DNA of 64,000 nt from Perca fluviatilis (taxonomy: Eukaryota > Chordata > Actinopteri > Perciformes > Percidae): the NCBI RefSeq assembly GCF_010015445.1, contig NC_053118.1, positions 16,815,437 to 16,879,436 of the forward strand, in the 5' to 3' direction. The position numbers were made by a program, and so were the translations under genes. The notes under the pieces are model-generated. The model was not told the origin of the DNA. It searched no databases and saw nothing but the letters and a program-made list of their open reading frames with translations. Shown one piece after another: positions 21,637-34,505 of this stretch (within the stretch, counting starts at the first letter, position 1; every line of letters begins with the position of its first letter).

Positions 21637-24283
21637 ATAGACTAAGTATGCTCTTCCCCAGCCCCCCCAAAAAAATCAGCTGTTCCACTGCTAGTGTAAT
21701 ATTGTGATTATACAACAAAATAAGTGACCAATCTGTATTCATATTGTGGAGCAATACGCTCTTGAAATACAAAAAATAGACTATTTAAAATAGTCCCCCC
21801 CTGTTTAGTAAACCAGCCAATTTACCGTGGGATTTATCAAACTGAATAGCCTAAATCCCGCCTGCACATAAAGACAAAATTGCTTTGCTTGCTCCATTGT
21901 GTTGTAAGTAATACATCCCTGAAAAAGTTATTGTATTCATTAGCATGATTGCCGTACTGTTTAGTTCAAAAACATCCAAAACACCAAAGGAAGACGAGCC
22001 GACCAAACGCGAGCTTTTATTTTGAAAGCTCGAGCACGGCACCAGCGTCCCTGCTGAGACGGGAGCAGAGACTGTATATTACTAATATTATATTATGTTA
22101 TTAATAAGGACATGAGACAGGAGTTCTCTTTTTACTATGCAGCCATACCCGACTCTAATAAAAAGGCAGAAAAGGGGTCGAAAATCCAGCTGATCAGCTG
22201 TTCCCTCTAGAGGTCTGGAGAACTTCCGTTGTGAAATCTGGATGCAGCGTTTTTCTTTTGCATTTGTTTTCGGGTTTGCTGTTTTCTTTGCATCGTTTTT
22301 TTTATTCCATCGCGTTTTTGTTTGGTTGGGTGGAGGGAATGCTGCGCATGTGTTGTCAAATTAATGAAGTTGTTTTTTTTTTACATCGCTTCTTTTCGGG
22401 TTTGTTTTTTTTTTCATCGTTTTTAAATCAGCTGCTTTTTATATGATTGTTGTGTTTTTTTATTGTACTACAGCATGTGTTGTCAAATTAATGTAGTTGT
22501 TTTCTTAATTTGCTTGTGTTTTGTCTATTTGCATGTGTTTCCTGAAGTTGCAGGGCATTTGCCCCTGTCGGCCACCGTACTTTTCTACTCTTTTCTACCA
22601 CATCTCATTGGTACTGACCCAAAACAGCCATTACTTAAACTTCCAGCCATTGTGTAAGAATAGCTGTTTTGCTGCATGAAGCTGGTATGTGCTCATCTGT
22701 GCTTTACTAAGAACAATAAGTAGTTACATTTATAAAAGGCCAAGGCACCAGGCTCCTCAGACGGACAGACCACTGACCCCTGTTCCTTGTCTATGTCTTT
22801 TCTTTTTCTTCTTCTTTTCTTCTCTGGCTCCAGAGCATTCTCACTAAGTAAACAACAAATAAGAAAGCTGTTGTAAATTGTAACCCTTAAAAGTCTCCCT
22901 CTGCCCTTATGTAAGGTTGCGTTTCTGCCCCTCTCCTAGGTGAAACCCCAACATTGCCTTTACCAACACGCACAATGTATGGATCTGCCAGGTCAATGGT
23001 TGTCATGGTTTCAGCCGAGCACCTCAACAACCTTTTTAACAGAAGGTCAGTCAGGCACACTAACTCATTGAAATTTGTGCTAGAAATTTCAAGTTAAATA
23101 ACATAAATGAAAGGTTTTGAGTGCTTACTCTACAACCAATGTTCTTTCAACAACACACTTAGTACATTAAATGAAAATTCACGAGATCTTTCAATATTTC
23201 ATTTTTTTATGCCCCAAATTCACTTTTCTTGCTGTGGATTATAATAGATCTGAAGTGAGGCAGCTGTTAGTGGATAAAGGTTTGACAAATTAGGATACAG
23301 CATGAGATTGCAGACATATTTTGTATGTTTAAAATGTTTTGTAGCAGCAAACAATAACTGAAATTAAAAATGTACAATATTTTTAATTTGAACTATTTTT
23401 ATAGATGAAAAGCCAAATCTTGCAGGAAAAATGTTAAACTCTGCTCCAAGAAAGCGAGCGAGAGTGAGGGCTAAGTGTGCTAACAATTCCTTTTGAACAG
23501 TATTTCTGTGCATGTACGTCACGCAGCACTTTGACACTTACAGCATGTAAACTGAGTAAAAGGGACCTGTATATAGAATGGTGTTGGGTAAATAATGCAA
23601 AATGTGTGGTCATGTTGTTTTTAGTGTGACCCTCTGAAGTCTGTTAACTACGTCACTCTCTATACAAATTGGACGTTTTCATGTGGTTGACAAACACTGT
23701 CGATTTACAACCATTGCCCCAAACAAACCAGGAAGCAGACGTGGAATGTGACACAAAGCCAATTACTCAAACCATCTGGCAGATGAAAATGTTTTTTATG
23801 CTACAAGTTTTTATATTGGCTATGAAAGCTGGGCAAGAATTTCAAATAAGCCTTCAGTTTATTTGAAACAAGCAAATAGCAACACATCTCAAATATGACA
23901 TTTATATGAAAGCTGTGAATGCCTTATATGACTAAATTAACAGGCCAAGTCAAACTCAGGGATCATCGTTAATCTAGATATAAACATTAGATTAATGGCC
24001 AAATGGCCAAAAGTTCAAGCTGAGATCTGATCCTCCTTCCAGGATGAAACATTTGTTTCATCGTTCCAGTCAGACCTCCCTGGGTTTGTTCTGTTTCCTG
24101 TGCTCTCTGTGCACTGCTAAAAATAATACCTGTAAAAATGTGGCCATAAATTTGAATATTTTTGTTTTTGTACAAGATCTCCCCCAAGTGGCAGCCATGT
24201 GTTCGGTTCTTCAACCAAGAAGAAGTTCAAACAAACATCACTGTCCGTCCATGGCTGCACACAATGACAAAAATACTCAACAG

Positions 24284-24985
24284 GGTTAATTCATCATTTA
24301 TAAATCATTGTTTCAACATTATTACACATTAATATGGTATTCATAAACCCAGTTATACATGTTTTATTCTTGATTAATATCTATAATGTGTTTAATGATT
24401 GTATTTTCATGCTTTATGAATGATGGTTTCACCATTTCTAAATTAGGTTTAACATAAAGTACAAACCAGATATTTACATTTCACAAGATCATTAAGAAAG
24501 TGTAAGTAAATGATTACCATACTATTTAGATGTACATGTATGCATGTATTTACACATATAATGATTTAGACATGCACTAGTGGTCAGTTAGTGTGTTAAT
24601 ATATGTTTTATAAACACTTATTAATACAGCAATTCATGATTAATTCAGGTAGTTACTCATTGTTAGTTAAGTATTTGTGTGAACTCATCTAAAGTGAGAA
24701 CTATGCCTCACAAATAATTTATAAATGAGATTAAAAAGCACTTTCTAAATTATCTTGTGAACCAGTAACAACTCCTTAATAACTGGTTTGTAATTGATGT
24801 AATACTCAATTTAGAAATGGTAAATCCGTCATTTATAAAGTATGAAAGTTCATTAATAAAACACATTATAGATGAGGTTTTTAAATCAAGAATAAAACAT
24901 GTATAACTGTGTTTATGAATTACATACTAATGTTTAATAATGTAGGAAAAATGCTTTATAAATGATGAATTAAGTATTTACTGAT
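24284..24985. mobile_element. Foldback MITE-like element
   Basis: Inverted arms of about 215 bp, at 24284-24500 and 24770-24985. Shared words include AATTCATCATTTATAAA, ACAGTTATACATGTTTTATT in near-identical form, and CCATTTCTAAATT. Very AT-rich and non-coding. Arms have diverged and carry small indels. Confidence 0.75.
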
Positions 24986-25102
24986 GCGTAGCTATGCTTC
25001 ATAGTGTGTAGTTGTTTTAAAGTGTTACTGACTTGGTTAACTGTTTCCATAGATAATACAGCACAATGTCATGAGTAAACTGGACAATTGAGAAATAAAG
25101 CT

Positions 25103-25561
25103 TTAAAGTGCTCATATTATGCTTTTTGGCTTTTCCCCTTTGCTTTATTGTGTTATGTATCTTTTTGTGCACGTTATAGGTTTACAAAGTGAAAAAGCCC
25201 AAAATCCACCCCAAAGGGACTTACCATCTCCAACAGAAAACACTGTTCACAAACTGCTCCAAACAGCTCTGTTGTAGTCCAGCCTTTACTTCTGTGACAA
25301 ACGTGCGTCACTTTGTAACACGTTATAATGCTCGCCTTACTGTGCATGTGCGACTCCCAACAAAGATGGTACAGAAGTGAGATGCCTCACTCTATTGCTA
25401 AAACGGAGAGCTCAACACACAGGGTGAAAAGAGGAGCTGCAGCAATGTGCAGTACAACAAATATATGGTGTTTTCTGAAAATTAAACCACATAAACCTAT
25501 TCTGGTACAACCTCTTAATACAATTATGAACCTGAAAATGAGCATAATATGAACACTTTAA
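25103..25561. mobile_element. TTAA-flanked short element
   Basis: Left end TTAAAGTGCTCATATTATGC, right end GCATAATATGAACACTTTAA: inverted and flanked by TTAA. The TTAA target fits Kolobok or piggyBac superfamilies. 459 bp with no transposase frame. Ends of this kind are familiar from many fish genomes. Confidence 0.75.
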
Positions 25562-28500
25562 TAATGATTTTGCTTGGAGACCAATCTCAATAGCAACAAT
25601 GCGCAGAGCTGGCCAACTTTCACACACTGGTGGTTTTGAAGAAAAGTACTGTCAACCTCACTCACTCACATTCAGGACACCACCTTTCACTGACATGAAT
25701 ATACCCATATATCTACAGTAAGCTAATATCACCTGATATAATAATAGCTGATTGTTTTCTTCATTCATTAAGTTAATTAAGTAGTTCATGAGCAGATATA
25801 GGAAATGTTGAAAAATGTATTGTCGAAATCCTTTTAGATATTTCTGGCATTACACCTACGTAGATCCAAATCTACACAAACAAGTGTGTCTGAAGATATC
25901 CTGCTAAATAACAACAAAACAAGACATACGAAGGGAATTCTGGTCATTCTTTGGTAGTAGCTACTCACTGCCTGCTCTTCTAAACACAAGGTTTCCATCA
26001 GATCTGTCTGCTCTGACAGAACATAAAGCCATTGACATCCGCATGAAATGAGTTTTTTCCATGGTGCGTGTTTTATTAGTGGAAGCTCCATATTGCATCC
26101 ATCCACAGCCACCCACCATAAGACACATCTGCCTCCATTCCGGTGTTTCAGCTCATGTATAGTGGCGTGCAGCAAATAAACCCTGGGTGAGAGATTTGCG
26201 GGCGCCTCCCAAGCCGTTAAACTTGCTGCCTGACAGCAAATTGAAAATATGAGGAGCACTCAATTTCATCCGTGAATCTTTGGAGGAAGTAATGTAAACT
26301 GATGATGTGCGCAGGAGAAGGTAAGGTAAGGAGATGGGTTACAGGGAGAATACCAGCCACTTTTTTCAGAACTTTTCAACTCTTTGTGAACCACAGCCTG
26401 AACTCCCTGTCAAATACAAACTGTCTCCAAACTATTCCCTAGAGCAACATCTGCAATGCTTTAACTCACTGGTTATAGTGTATCCCATTAAGCTGACATT
26501 TCCATTTTGTGTCTAACAACACGGAAGGACCAACAGTGATTAAAATTCCTTTCAGTAGATATCAAATGCGCTGTAAGACAGAAATGGTGTGCTGTGGAGT
26601 TACATGCCCAAAGACTGGAAGCCAGTGTTTAATGATCTGAAAAATAATAATATTTGGACCAAAGGAAATGCTATTTTAGCCATGTGGAATTATTCAAGCT
26701 ATTTGTCTGGGTTTCCTTTGGAAGAGCACTGATCAAATACACTCCGACCCCTGGTGATTAAACTCTTTGATTTACTTGACACATTAGTTCTGCAGCGTAG
26801 ACAATGCAGAGGATGAAGAAGCACTTAAAAACACATCACAGAAACATGTCAAATAATTAAATAGACCATTGCATAAAAACATACAACAGAGATTGTTTGC
26901 CCAAACTGAACTCTATATGAAACCAAAAGAATATATGATGTCATGCAGGAAATGAGCAGCTTTTCTGTTATGTCATGTATGTTATGGTCTGACACAATTA
27001 TTACAAACCGCAATCTGTGCCTCTAATTACATCATTCTCCTACAGGGAATCCAGCCATCTTGCCATATTTGCACTACACTTCATAAATGTTTGGTTCCAA
27101 ATATGACTCGTCCCAGATGGTTCTCAGGTGCCGAATGCTTTTTGTTTGTACAGACAGTTATCAAACCAAAGAGTTAGAGTAAGACATTACAATTACAAAC
27201 CTTTGAGGAAGAAGATTAGGGTAAATAGAAAACAATAATAATTGAATAACTTATTGAACTAAAAAAACACATCTTACACTGAACATTACCAAAAATCTGC
27301 CAAAGACTTCTCAGCCAAGAAAGAATTCCAAGTCAAAATATTTCAACTTAAGCTTTTTCAGCTGTACCAACCAGACTGATGTGATGTTAATAGTCCATTT
27401 CCCATTACACCTGCTGACACATAAGTAAGTATGTTCCTTGACATTTTTGTTGTGGCAGGCCTTTTTAATCATAAATGGATAACTTAATAATCAGTAATAT
27501 GATTTTGTATATCTTTAATCTGAATAGTTTTGCTTCCTCTGAGTTCATCTGTTCCTGAAGTAATACTGTGTCTGCAAGCATAGATTCATGAATGAATATA
27601 TGACTCCAGATGCTGGAATCAACAGAAAATGACTGGCAGGAACAATATTTCCTACCAAAATCCCCAAAGTGAATATTAATGCTCCTGCAGTGCATCAAAA
27701 ATGATTTGGGCATCCCAAACTATTAATCAAGAAAGCAGAATTCTGACCATAAACTAAAAACATAAAGACACCTTTAATGTAAACAGAATATAATAAAACT
27801 TTCACTCTGTAATGTTTTTGTTTCATATATTTTCTCTCATTCATTTCCTCGCTCTGAACAGAAGATGTCATGAGGAAAGGGACAGAGAAGATCCTCCACC
27901 TACTGCGCCACACAGACTGTTGACCACATATGTTACTGTATCATCTGTTACAAAAACATTAATGATGTTGGACTGTCAGTGTAAACTCTCAGTGAATCAT
28001 GGTGAGCTCTCAGTGGTGGCCTGACCACTTGGCCAAAGGTTTTGATGCCCTACAGCAGTGTCCAACACCAGCTAGCAGTCTAACAAGTCAACTGTTAGTA
28101 GAAGGCTTTTACTGTGTCTTTGTATAGAAAAGACTGTGTGAAACCTCCATTTAAAGTGGTACCGACCCACTGGAGAATGAAGGATATTTAGGGGGTAAAC
28201 AAAAGATGAGACGTGATAATAACATAAGGTGTAAATTCTCAAAAGCCACTGGTCCTACCGCAGACCCCCTCTGGACAAAGGAAACAGACAAGGAAATAAA
28301 TACAGCACAGGCTACAGTGTCTACTGCATGTCACTTTGTCCATCCTTCCTTCTCTGCCTCCCCCATCTCTCTCTGTTTCAGGCCAGCAGCCTGATTTCCT
28401 CTCATTCCTCCATATCTGTCCCCCTGTCTGTCTTCTCCATATGTCGCTCTCTACAGTGCAAATATTTCACAGATACCATAAATGTGCGTATGCAGACTTC

Positions 28501-30056
28501 CCACCTCATTCCTGGGAGATATCATACTTTGCCATACTGTGCCAAGCGGTCACAAAGAAAATAAGCCTGCAGTGTTACGTTTTCCAAGATGTGTATTTGC
28601 ATTTCAGGCTGTTCGCAAATGTTCCCAATTTAATCATCACTAACTTCCAGTATGTGTCTGTGTCTGTGAGAAGTATGGAAGCATAAAGAATGGCAAAACA
28701 ATGAAAAGAGCAATTTGAGGTGAGACTGATGCCAGTGAGTGGCCATGCAGGCCTTACTGAGAGAAAGAGCCTTGGATGCCGAAGAGTTAAATAAGTAGAA
28801 GAAGGCTTAAGAGAAACAGAAGAAAAGCATTCTTTGGAGAGATTACAATCAAACGAACCGAACATATTTCCGAATACAAAACATTTGTGAGGGAAAGACT
28901 GAATTGACCAATCATGTGATCCTTCCTTAGTTTATTGTGGGTGCAGCAGCTAAAAACATCTTTGGTACAGCACCATGTCCTGTTCTGTCTCACACCTCAG
29001 CAGCACAACATGATTAGAATTTGCTTTAAAAAGACCAAAGCAGAAGCAGTAAAGGAGCAGAAATACACACAGAGTCAGCAAACACAACCATCCTGTGAAA
29101 TTTGACATTCTTTAACTTCTTCTGGCAAACCATTCGAACAGCACTGAATTGAAATTTGCACAGAGCTATCCACTGTTTGCTGGAATTACAAGTCATTCAG
29201 AAAAAAAGAAATTAACCTCAATTTCATTCTCTTTTTTTTTTACTAACTGGGTGATGGAGTCAATAGATAAGACTGTGGATGGACAGCAAAGTCCAGACCG
29301 AGACATCTTTGAGTGTTTGGAGGGGATATATTTCATTGATGAAGGAAGAATGTTAGGAGGAACCAAATGTTATTCAAAACAGCTGGCTAGATGTGGTTGT
29401 TCTAGGTCACATATTTTAGATTTTTGACTTTGCCGAGAGCAAGGCATTGCTATGGCAACAGACAACAAATACTGCAATAAATAAAATGGTAGTAGAGGGT
29501 GTAACCAAATAGTGCATGTCAAGAATAATAAATAATAGAACATGTTTAACACTGAACCGCAGCAACACATTAGTTTATACCTACCTACTCTCTAAAAGAA
29601 TTTCTATGTAATCCTATTTTTTAATACTTTAGATTTACACACACCTTTCAGAGTTTCTGTTCAAATTCAAAAGAGTGCTCTGGATTTCTAACTTACAGTA
29701 CAGTAATATTTTCTTAAGAGCCATGCACATCCTTGCTAAAGCCACACAGGTGTCTTTGTGTATTTTGGCTAATTGAACCTTTTCTTAAGACTGTGTGGGA
29801 ATTTCCAACTTCAACCTGATCAGCTGGTAGGAAGGGACATCAACAATGTTTGTACCTATAATACCTAAAAATGCACCTTAAAAAATCTAACAAAATAACC
29901 TTAAATATCTATATACAGTAAGTGCTTAGCCATGTAGTAGAAAGACATGTAATGGTTAAGGCTGTTGCATGTATTTTTATGATCATTCTGATAATATAAC
30001 TTCTTGAACTATATAAATTATAATAATAATAACAATAGTGATCATCTCAGTATCAC

Positions 30057-30087
30057 CCCCCCCCCCACACACACACACACACACACC
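30057..30087 (+). repeat. (C)n(CA)n tract
   Basis: A run of nine C, then about 11 CA units, just left of the ccn3-flanking inverted repeat. Confidence 0.9.
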
Positions 30088-30116
30088 ACCATCTGCTCAG
30101 GGATCACATCTCTGAC

Positions 30117-30283
30117 CAGATGTGTCGACCACAGTGTCAGTCCCCCCCAACTGATCCAAGCTACTCATGAACCAAAGTTTCCACTGTGTAGCTATTTTAG
30201 GAAGCAGTAGCAATCCTACAGGGAATAAGAGGGTTTTCCACTGTGACCTCTTAATTAGGGTTCGTCGAGAGAGGTCAAAGGGT
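30117..30283 (+). repeat. Left copy of inverted pair flanking ccn3
   Basis: About 165 bp whose inverted counterpart lies at 35482-35643. Shared words include ACTGATCCAAGCTACT, ATGAACCAAAGTTTCCAC, GTAGCTATTTTAGGAAGCAG and GGGTTTTCCACTGTGACC. The inner 140 bp agree at roughly 85-90% by eye. It ends about 220 bp upstream of the ccn3 TATA box. Confidence 0.88.
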
Positions 30284-30499
30284 CACCGCCCACTGTCAGT
30301 AGGACCAAAGTAAGGGAACCTCCATGCCATGATATTTAAGTATTTTTTGCAGGATGTTAAATGAACCTCTCTGTATGTTTGTGGTATCCTCTTTGACAGG
30401 ATCTCACAATAAAATGTGACTCCTATCTTCCTCCAGCACTCTGGGTCTCTCCGACATTCCTTCCTGTTTGTTGTCATGGTGCCAGCAGGACAGCTCCAC

Positions 30500-30507
30500 T
30501 ATATAAG
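30500..30507 (+). promoter_or_regulatory. ccn3: TATA box of ccn3
   Basis: TATATAAG sits 188 bp upstream of the ATG, predicting a transcription start near 30530 and a 5' UTR of about 155 bp. No intron need be assumed. Confidence 0.7.
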
Positions 30508-30687
30508 GTCCTCCTCTCCCGAGTCTTGAGCCAGAACGACAAAGAGATCACAACCTTCTGCTACACCACAGCCAGAGAGGAGGGACGATTCAACCCCAAA
30601 CCAAAGGACTCAAATCAGCTCCAATAACGACAACTAAACACTTTTTAGACTGCAGATATTTTTGATTCTGCTCTACTTAACAGGAAG

Positions 30688-30735
30688 ATGACCAATCTGT
30701 CACAGAGAGCTCTTTTTGTCTTCTTTACAGCACAG
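30688..30735 (+). CDS. ccn3: ccn3 exon 1 (signal peptide)
   Basis: Sixteen codons, [16 protein letters not shown], ending at donor GTAGGC. The hydrophobic core continues into exon 2. Confidence 0.9.
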
Positions 30736-33528
30736 GTAGGCACTGTTTTCATTTAGATAGTGTTTTATATTTTGACGCCAGATACTCTGAAGAGGTTTAA
30801 GTTAAAGACAATATTTTATTTTATAAAAACAAATCTTTTCACTTAGGAAGTTCTTGGATTATTTTTCAGACAATAATTTCATAATTAGAAGATACTGCTA
30901 CTTCTGTAATTTTCACAGATCAATTTAAGTGCAATTACAAAGCATTACATGGCATCTTAATTTGTTTAAATTGATGAAAGTTTTTACCAACAGTACAAAT
31001 GAGTTTCACCAAGTGAGCAAGTAACTGTTGTGAAAGTTTACTGAAGTCATTGTTTGATACGCTGCAAATGCCTCCTTTTTCACAAGATATGTAAATTTAA
31101 ACTACCCTACAAAATTTGCTTTTGTACCTTGTAAAAATTAGTATGATGATTTGTTTTTTACTTTTGCCAAAAATGTCTAAAAGTGTATATAAATAAATTC
31201 CATTTGTCAAGAACTTGTCACTTTGGTTGGATTAGAGAGAAAAAGACTTTCATCAACAGGTAAAACACCAATTCTTTTTTCTCTCCCAGGTGTTTACTCA
31301 AGTCTGGTCACAGGTGTGTCCTCGGAGATGCCAGTGCCCTAAGGAGCCCCCCATGTGTCTCCCTGGGGTGCCTTTGATCCTGGATGACTGCGCCTGCTGC
31401 CTGGTGTGTGCCCGTCAGAAAGGGCAGGTCTGCTCTGAAGCGAATCCCTGTGACACACGCAAAGGGCTGCAATGTGAATACACCGCTGACGTCCACAAGA
31501 GGACTGGTATCTGTGCCGGTGAGTGGGCAATGACATTGTATGCAGGATGTCCAGTATGACATCAGTTATACTTCTTTTGAATGAGAGATGTTTTAATTAA
31601 AAAAGAAGAAGAAATAAAACCACTCTTAAAGCCTTTTTTCCTGTTTTGTCTCTTTCCTCCAGCTCATGAAGGAGATGTGTGTGTTTTGGACGGTTCTGTC
31701 TATCAGAACGGCCAGACCTTCTTTCCCAGCTGTAAGTACCAGTGTATGTGCCGTGATGGGCAGATCGCCTGTGTGCCGCGCTGCACCGTGGATGTGATGC
31801 TGCCCGGGCCGGACTGCCCCATGCCACGCAGGGTCCTGGTGCCTGGAGAGTGCTGCGAGAAGTGGGTGTGTGAGCCCCAGGGCGAGGCCAGTGCACTGGG
31901 CGGCTTTGCCATGGCGGGTGAGTAGTCTGGAAGTAGAGTGAGATGGGATGAAATATATGCTACAGATAGACGCATACAATCACCCATCACCCTTTGACGT
32001 TAGTATCACTGCAGTGTGAGACACAAAGTTTAAAGGTTATGTACATTTATCTGACCTGATCAGGCTAAGGGAGCAGTAACCAAGGAAGGAAGGAAAGAGG
32101 AAAATAGAGTGAGGGCTAAGAAAGAAAGAGGAAACACAGAGGAAAGAGACAGTGTTGTCACTTCAATCTGGAATGTGAAACAGAAATGTGATGCAGGTTT
32201 TCTATAGTTTATATGATTTTTTTCATTGGTCGCTTTCAAGTTTTCAGCTAAACACCTTTGTCTACTTTTTGAACTTTTTTGTACCAGATGATGTGTCGAT
32301 TTCTTTCTCTAATCCACTGTCCACCTGTGTGTTCCCTCAGCCTATCGTCAGGAGGAAACAGTGAGATTTGACAACTGGGACCCTAGCCTGAACTGCATTG
32401 AGCAGACCACAGAGTGGGGCGCCTGCTCTCAAACCTGCGGCATGGGGGTGTCCACCAGGGTCACTAATAAGAATCGCCGGTGTGAGATGATGAAGCAGAG
32501 CCGACTGTGTATGATCAGACCCTGTGACGACCAGCAGGACCAGACGCAGCTCACACAGCTTGCACCGAAGGTACTTTTTGGATGCCATATTCCAAGCGTG
32601 TAGGTTTGGTTTCAACATTAGTGGGGGACACATTATAACCGTGGGGTCTTGGGGTCCTCCCCCATAAAATATTGAGCGTCAAACACCTAATTTGCTGCAT
32701 TTTGCGTATTCAAACCATCACACATGTTTCGGGATGTTTTTTAGGAATCATGTACATCTTAACAACAAATCTGTTAGAGAATTAGGCCTTGTTAAAGCCA
32801 GAAGCTCCAAACTTTAAATCAACATAATTCTATCTTTATTTGTCACGCTGCTGTTGTGTTCTTTAACCCTCCACTGTAGCACAAGTAGACACAGTTCTTG
32901 TTTTCCGTACATGTTTTAAAACCCCTGAATGGTTAATTTGACCTCTTTTGGGGAGTAGCTGTCTTTCATATTTTTTGAGGGGGACAAATCTTACCTCTTC
33001 TAAATATCCCCTGCATCCCCCCTGAAATCAAATGTCATGTTCTTTTCATGTTATCTATGAGATCTACATTTGCTTTAGCTTAATTAGATGCCAGCAGCAT
33101 GAGAATACTGCATACTGCATATTTTGCTTAGAACCAGCTGGAATTTCCCTCATAAAAATCCCAGTGAATGACATTCTTTTCTCAAGAGAGCTAGTTGACA
33201 TTCATTCATTTGAACGTCTCTTTTCTCCCTGCAGCGAGGCAGTAAGTGTCAGAGGATGGTGAGGAGCGACACAACCGTCCACCTCTCCTATAAGAACTGC
33301 ACCAGCGTCCAGGCCTACAAGCCTCGCTACTGTGGCTCCTGCACAGACGGCCGCTGCTGTACCCCCCACAGAACCAAGACTGCTGTGGTGGAGTTCCAGT
33401 GTGCCAACGGTAAAACCACCAGGAAACCAGTCATGGCCATCCTGACTTGTGCCTGCCACAGCCATTGCCCCCGAGACAATGCTGTGTGGCAGCCATCAGA
33501 GCTGGGATACAGTGGTTATAGGTCATAA
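30688..33528 (+). CDS. ccn3: CCN3 / NOV matricellular protein, complete gene (351 aa)
   Basis: Secreted cysteine-rich regulator of adhesion, growth and differentiation. Exons 30688-30735, 31290-31518, 31663-31917, 32341-32570 and 33235-33528, all GT-AG and in phase. They match the family layout of one exon per module: signal peptide (1 to about 24), IGFBP-like (26-92), VWC (about 93-177), TSP1 (about 191-236), C-terminal cystine knot (about 259-333). The IGFBP motif reads DDCACCLVC. Assignment to CCN3 rather than CCN1, 2 or 5 rests on AYR followed by [26 protein letters not shown] and [15 protein letters not shown], which match NOV most closely from memory. Length 351 against 357 in human. 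The start gives a hydrophobic leader ([11 protein letters not shown]). No breaks seen. Confidence 0.95.
31290..31518 (+). CDS. ccn3: ccn3 exon 2 (IGFBP-like module)
   Basis: Residues 17-92 plus one base. Twelve cysteines, C26 to C91, including CACCLVC at 50-56. Acceptor TCTCCCAG, donor GTGAGT. Confidence 0.93.
31663..31917 (+). CDS. ccn3: ccn3 exon 3 (VWC module)
   Basis: Residues 93-177 plus one base: [34 protein letters not shown] and [11 protein letters not shown], the von Willebrand C pattern. Acceptor CCTCCAG, donor GTGAGT. Confidence 0.94.
32341..32570 (+). CDS. ccn3: ccn3 exon 4 (TSP1 module)
   Basis: Residues 178-254. The thrombospondin type-1 repeat begins near C193, with the W-x2-C-x3-C-G-x-G pattern [13 protein letters not shown] and [11 protein letters not shown] after it. 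Acceptor CCCTCAG, donor GTACTT. Confidence 0.94.
33235..33528 (+). CDS. ccn3: ccn3 exon 5 (cystine knot) and stop
   Basis: Residues 255-351 then TAA at 33526-33528. CT module from C259 through [22 protein letters not shown] and CACHSHC, the cystine-knot dimerisation and receptor-binding region. Acceptor CCTGCAG. Confidence 0.95.
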   Translation, partial: RGSKCQRMVRSDTTVHLSYKNCTSVQAYKPRYCGSCTDGRCCTPHRTKTAVVEFQCANGKTTRKPVMAILTCACHSHCPRDNAVWQPSELGYSGYRS

Positions 33529-34499
33529 AGTCACTCTTGAGGTCCAAGAGCATTCTCTTTACTTAAAAAACATAAAAACATGAGTTGCATTGACTCAAAA
33601 TTTTAGATTAAAACAAGACTGTCTGCGACATATCCACAGTGAAAATAATGTCTGCTTATTATGGTTCAGAATCATACTTGTATTCGTAAAATGAGAATCC
33701 TCTTTTCTTGTTGAGATCGTAGAGAACTAAATAGCTCTCTATCTCTCTCTCCTGGAGAGCGATTTAGTTTTGTAACATCCTGTGGACAAATAAGTGTCAT
33801 CTTCACTATGTTAAGTAGAATCAAAGCACTTAAACCTTGTGATATATTGATTCTCTCCATCCAACCATTCACAACAGACGGTTGGACAGTTGTCTGTAGG
33901 TGCTCTTACATTGTGAAGGTCAACATAAAACAGCCTCTTTTCAAGAGGTCAAATAGTATGAAGGTGTACAGTTACAGGGTAGTGCAGATATACAGGATAG
34001 TCATGGTTGCTTGAAGCCTTCCAACCGGACTGTTTGATTGACAGTCAGGTCGGCCAATCAGGAAACAAGACAAAGAGCAAGAAACCACAGTTGGGTTTTT
34101 TAAAAGCTTCAGCAATGTAAAGGAGCAAGTAGGTCCTCTTTCAGAATGAATTAAAACACCTACTGTACTCTGACACTTTGACACCTTAATCTAGAAAAAA
34201 AACTATAATAAGAATACTGCAATCCCATTACTTTCACATTGATAAAAAAAAAAGAAGAAAGAGAAGCATGAGGGAAAGAAAGGATTATAGGGTGAGCTGT
34301 TACCTTTTAGTGGCACTGCCATGGACATGTTTCAACTATGGGACACATTTTTTAAATAACTGGACTGTGTGCTTTGACCTGGTCCAAACCAAGGGCTCAA
34401 CCTATGAAAGAGAGGTCACTGTAGTGACTTAGTGTCATTTCTAACATCCGCCTGAAATCTAACTCCCGTTGTAAAATGTGTAATGTCTATGTTCTCGTC

Positions 34500-34505
34500 A
34501 ATAAA
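34500..34505 (+). terminator. ccn3: Candidate ccn3 polyadenylation signal
   Basis: AATAAA 972 bp after the stop codon, followed by a TG/T-rich stretch (34510-34530). This gives a 3' UTR of about 1 kb. Confidence 0.6.

Larger units (their letters stand above)
19701..22578. mobile_element. Large inverted-repeat composite, partly duplicated
   Basis: Both outer ends carry ACGGTGGCCGACAGGGGCAA as inverted copies. The left side holds that end twice: a first unit at about 19701-20342 and a second beginning at 20343 that continues to 21281. The right arm (21693-22578) is the inverted copy of the second unit. A 411-bp loop (21282-21692) contains a CT microsatellite. ACTTTTCT occurs at 19691-19698 and 22579-22586, a possible 8-bp target duplication offset by two bases on the left. 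The right arm is altered at about 22280-22480. Long frames inside lack known domains. Superfamily uncertain. Confidence 0.8.

Noticed and set aside
25834..26259. 141-residue minus-strand open frame between scgn and ccn3
   Set aside because: Ends in a hydrophobic stretch but matches no family I know and has no promoter, splice or polyadenylation context; might be repeat-derived.
31308..31990. Minus-strand frames opposite ccn3 exons 2 and 3
   Set aside because: Shadows of GC-rich coding exons; the plus-strand modules are unmistakable.
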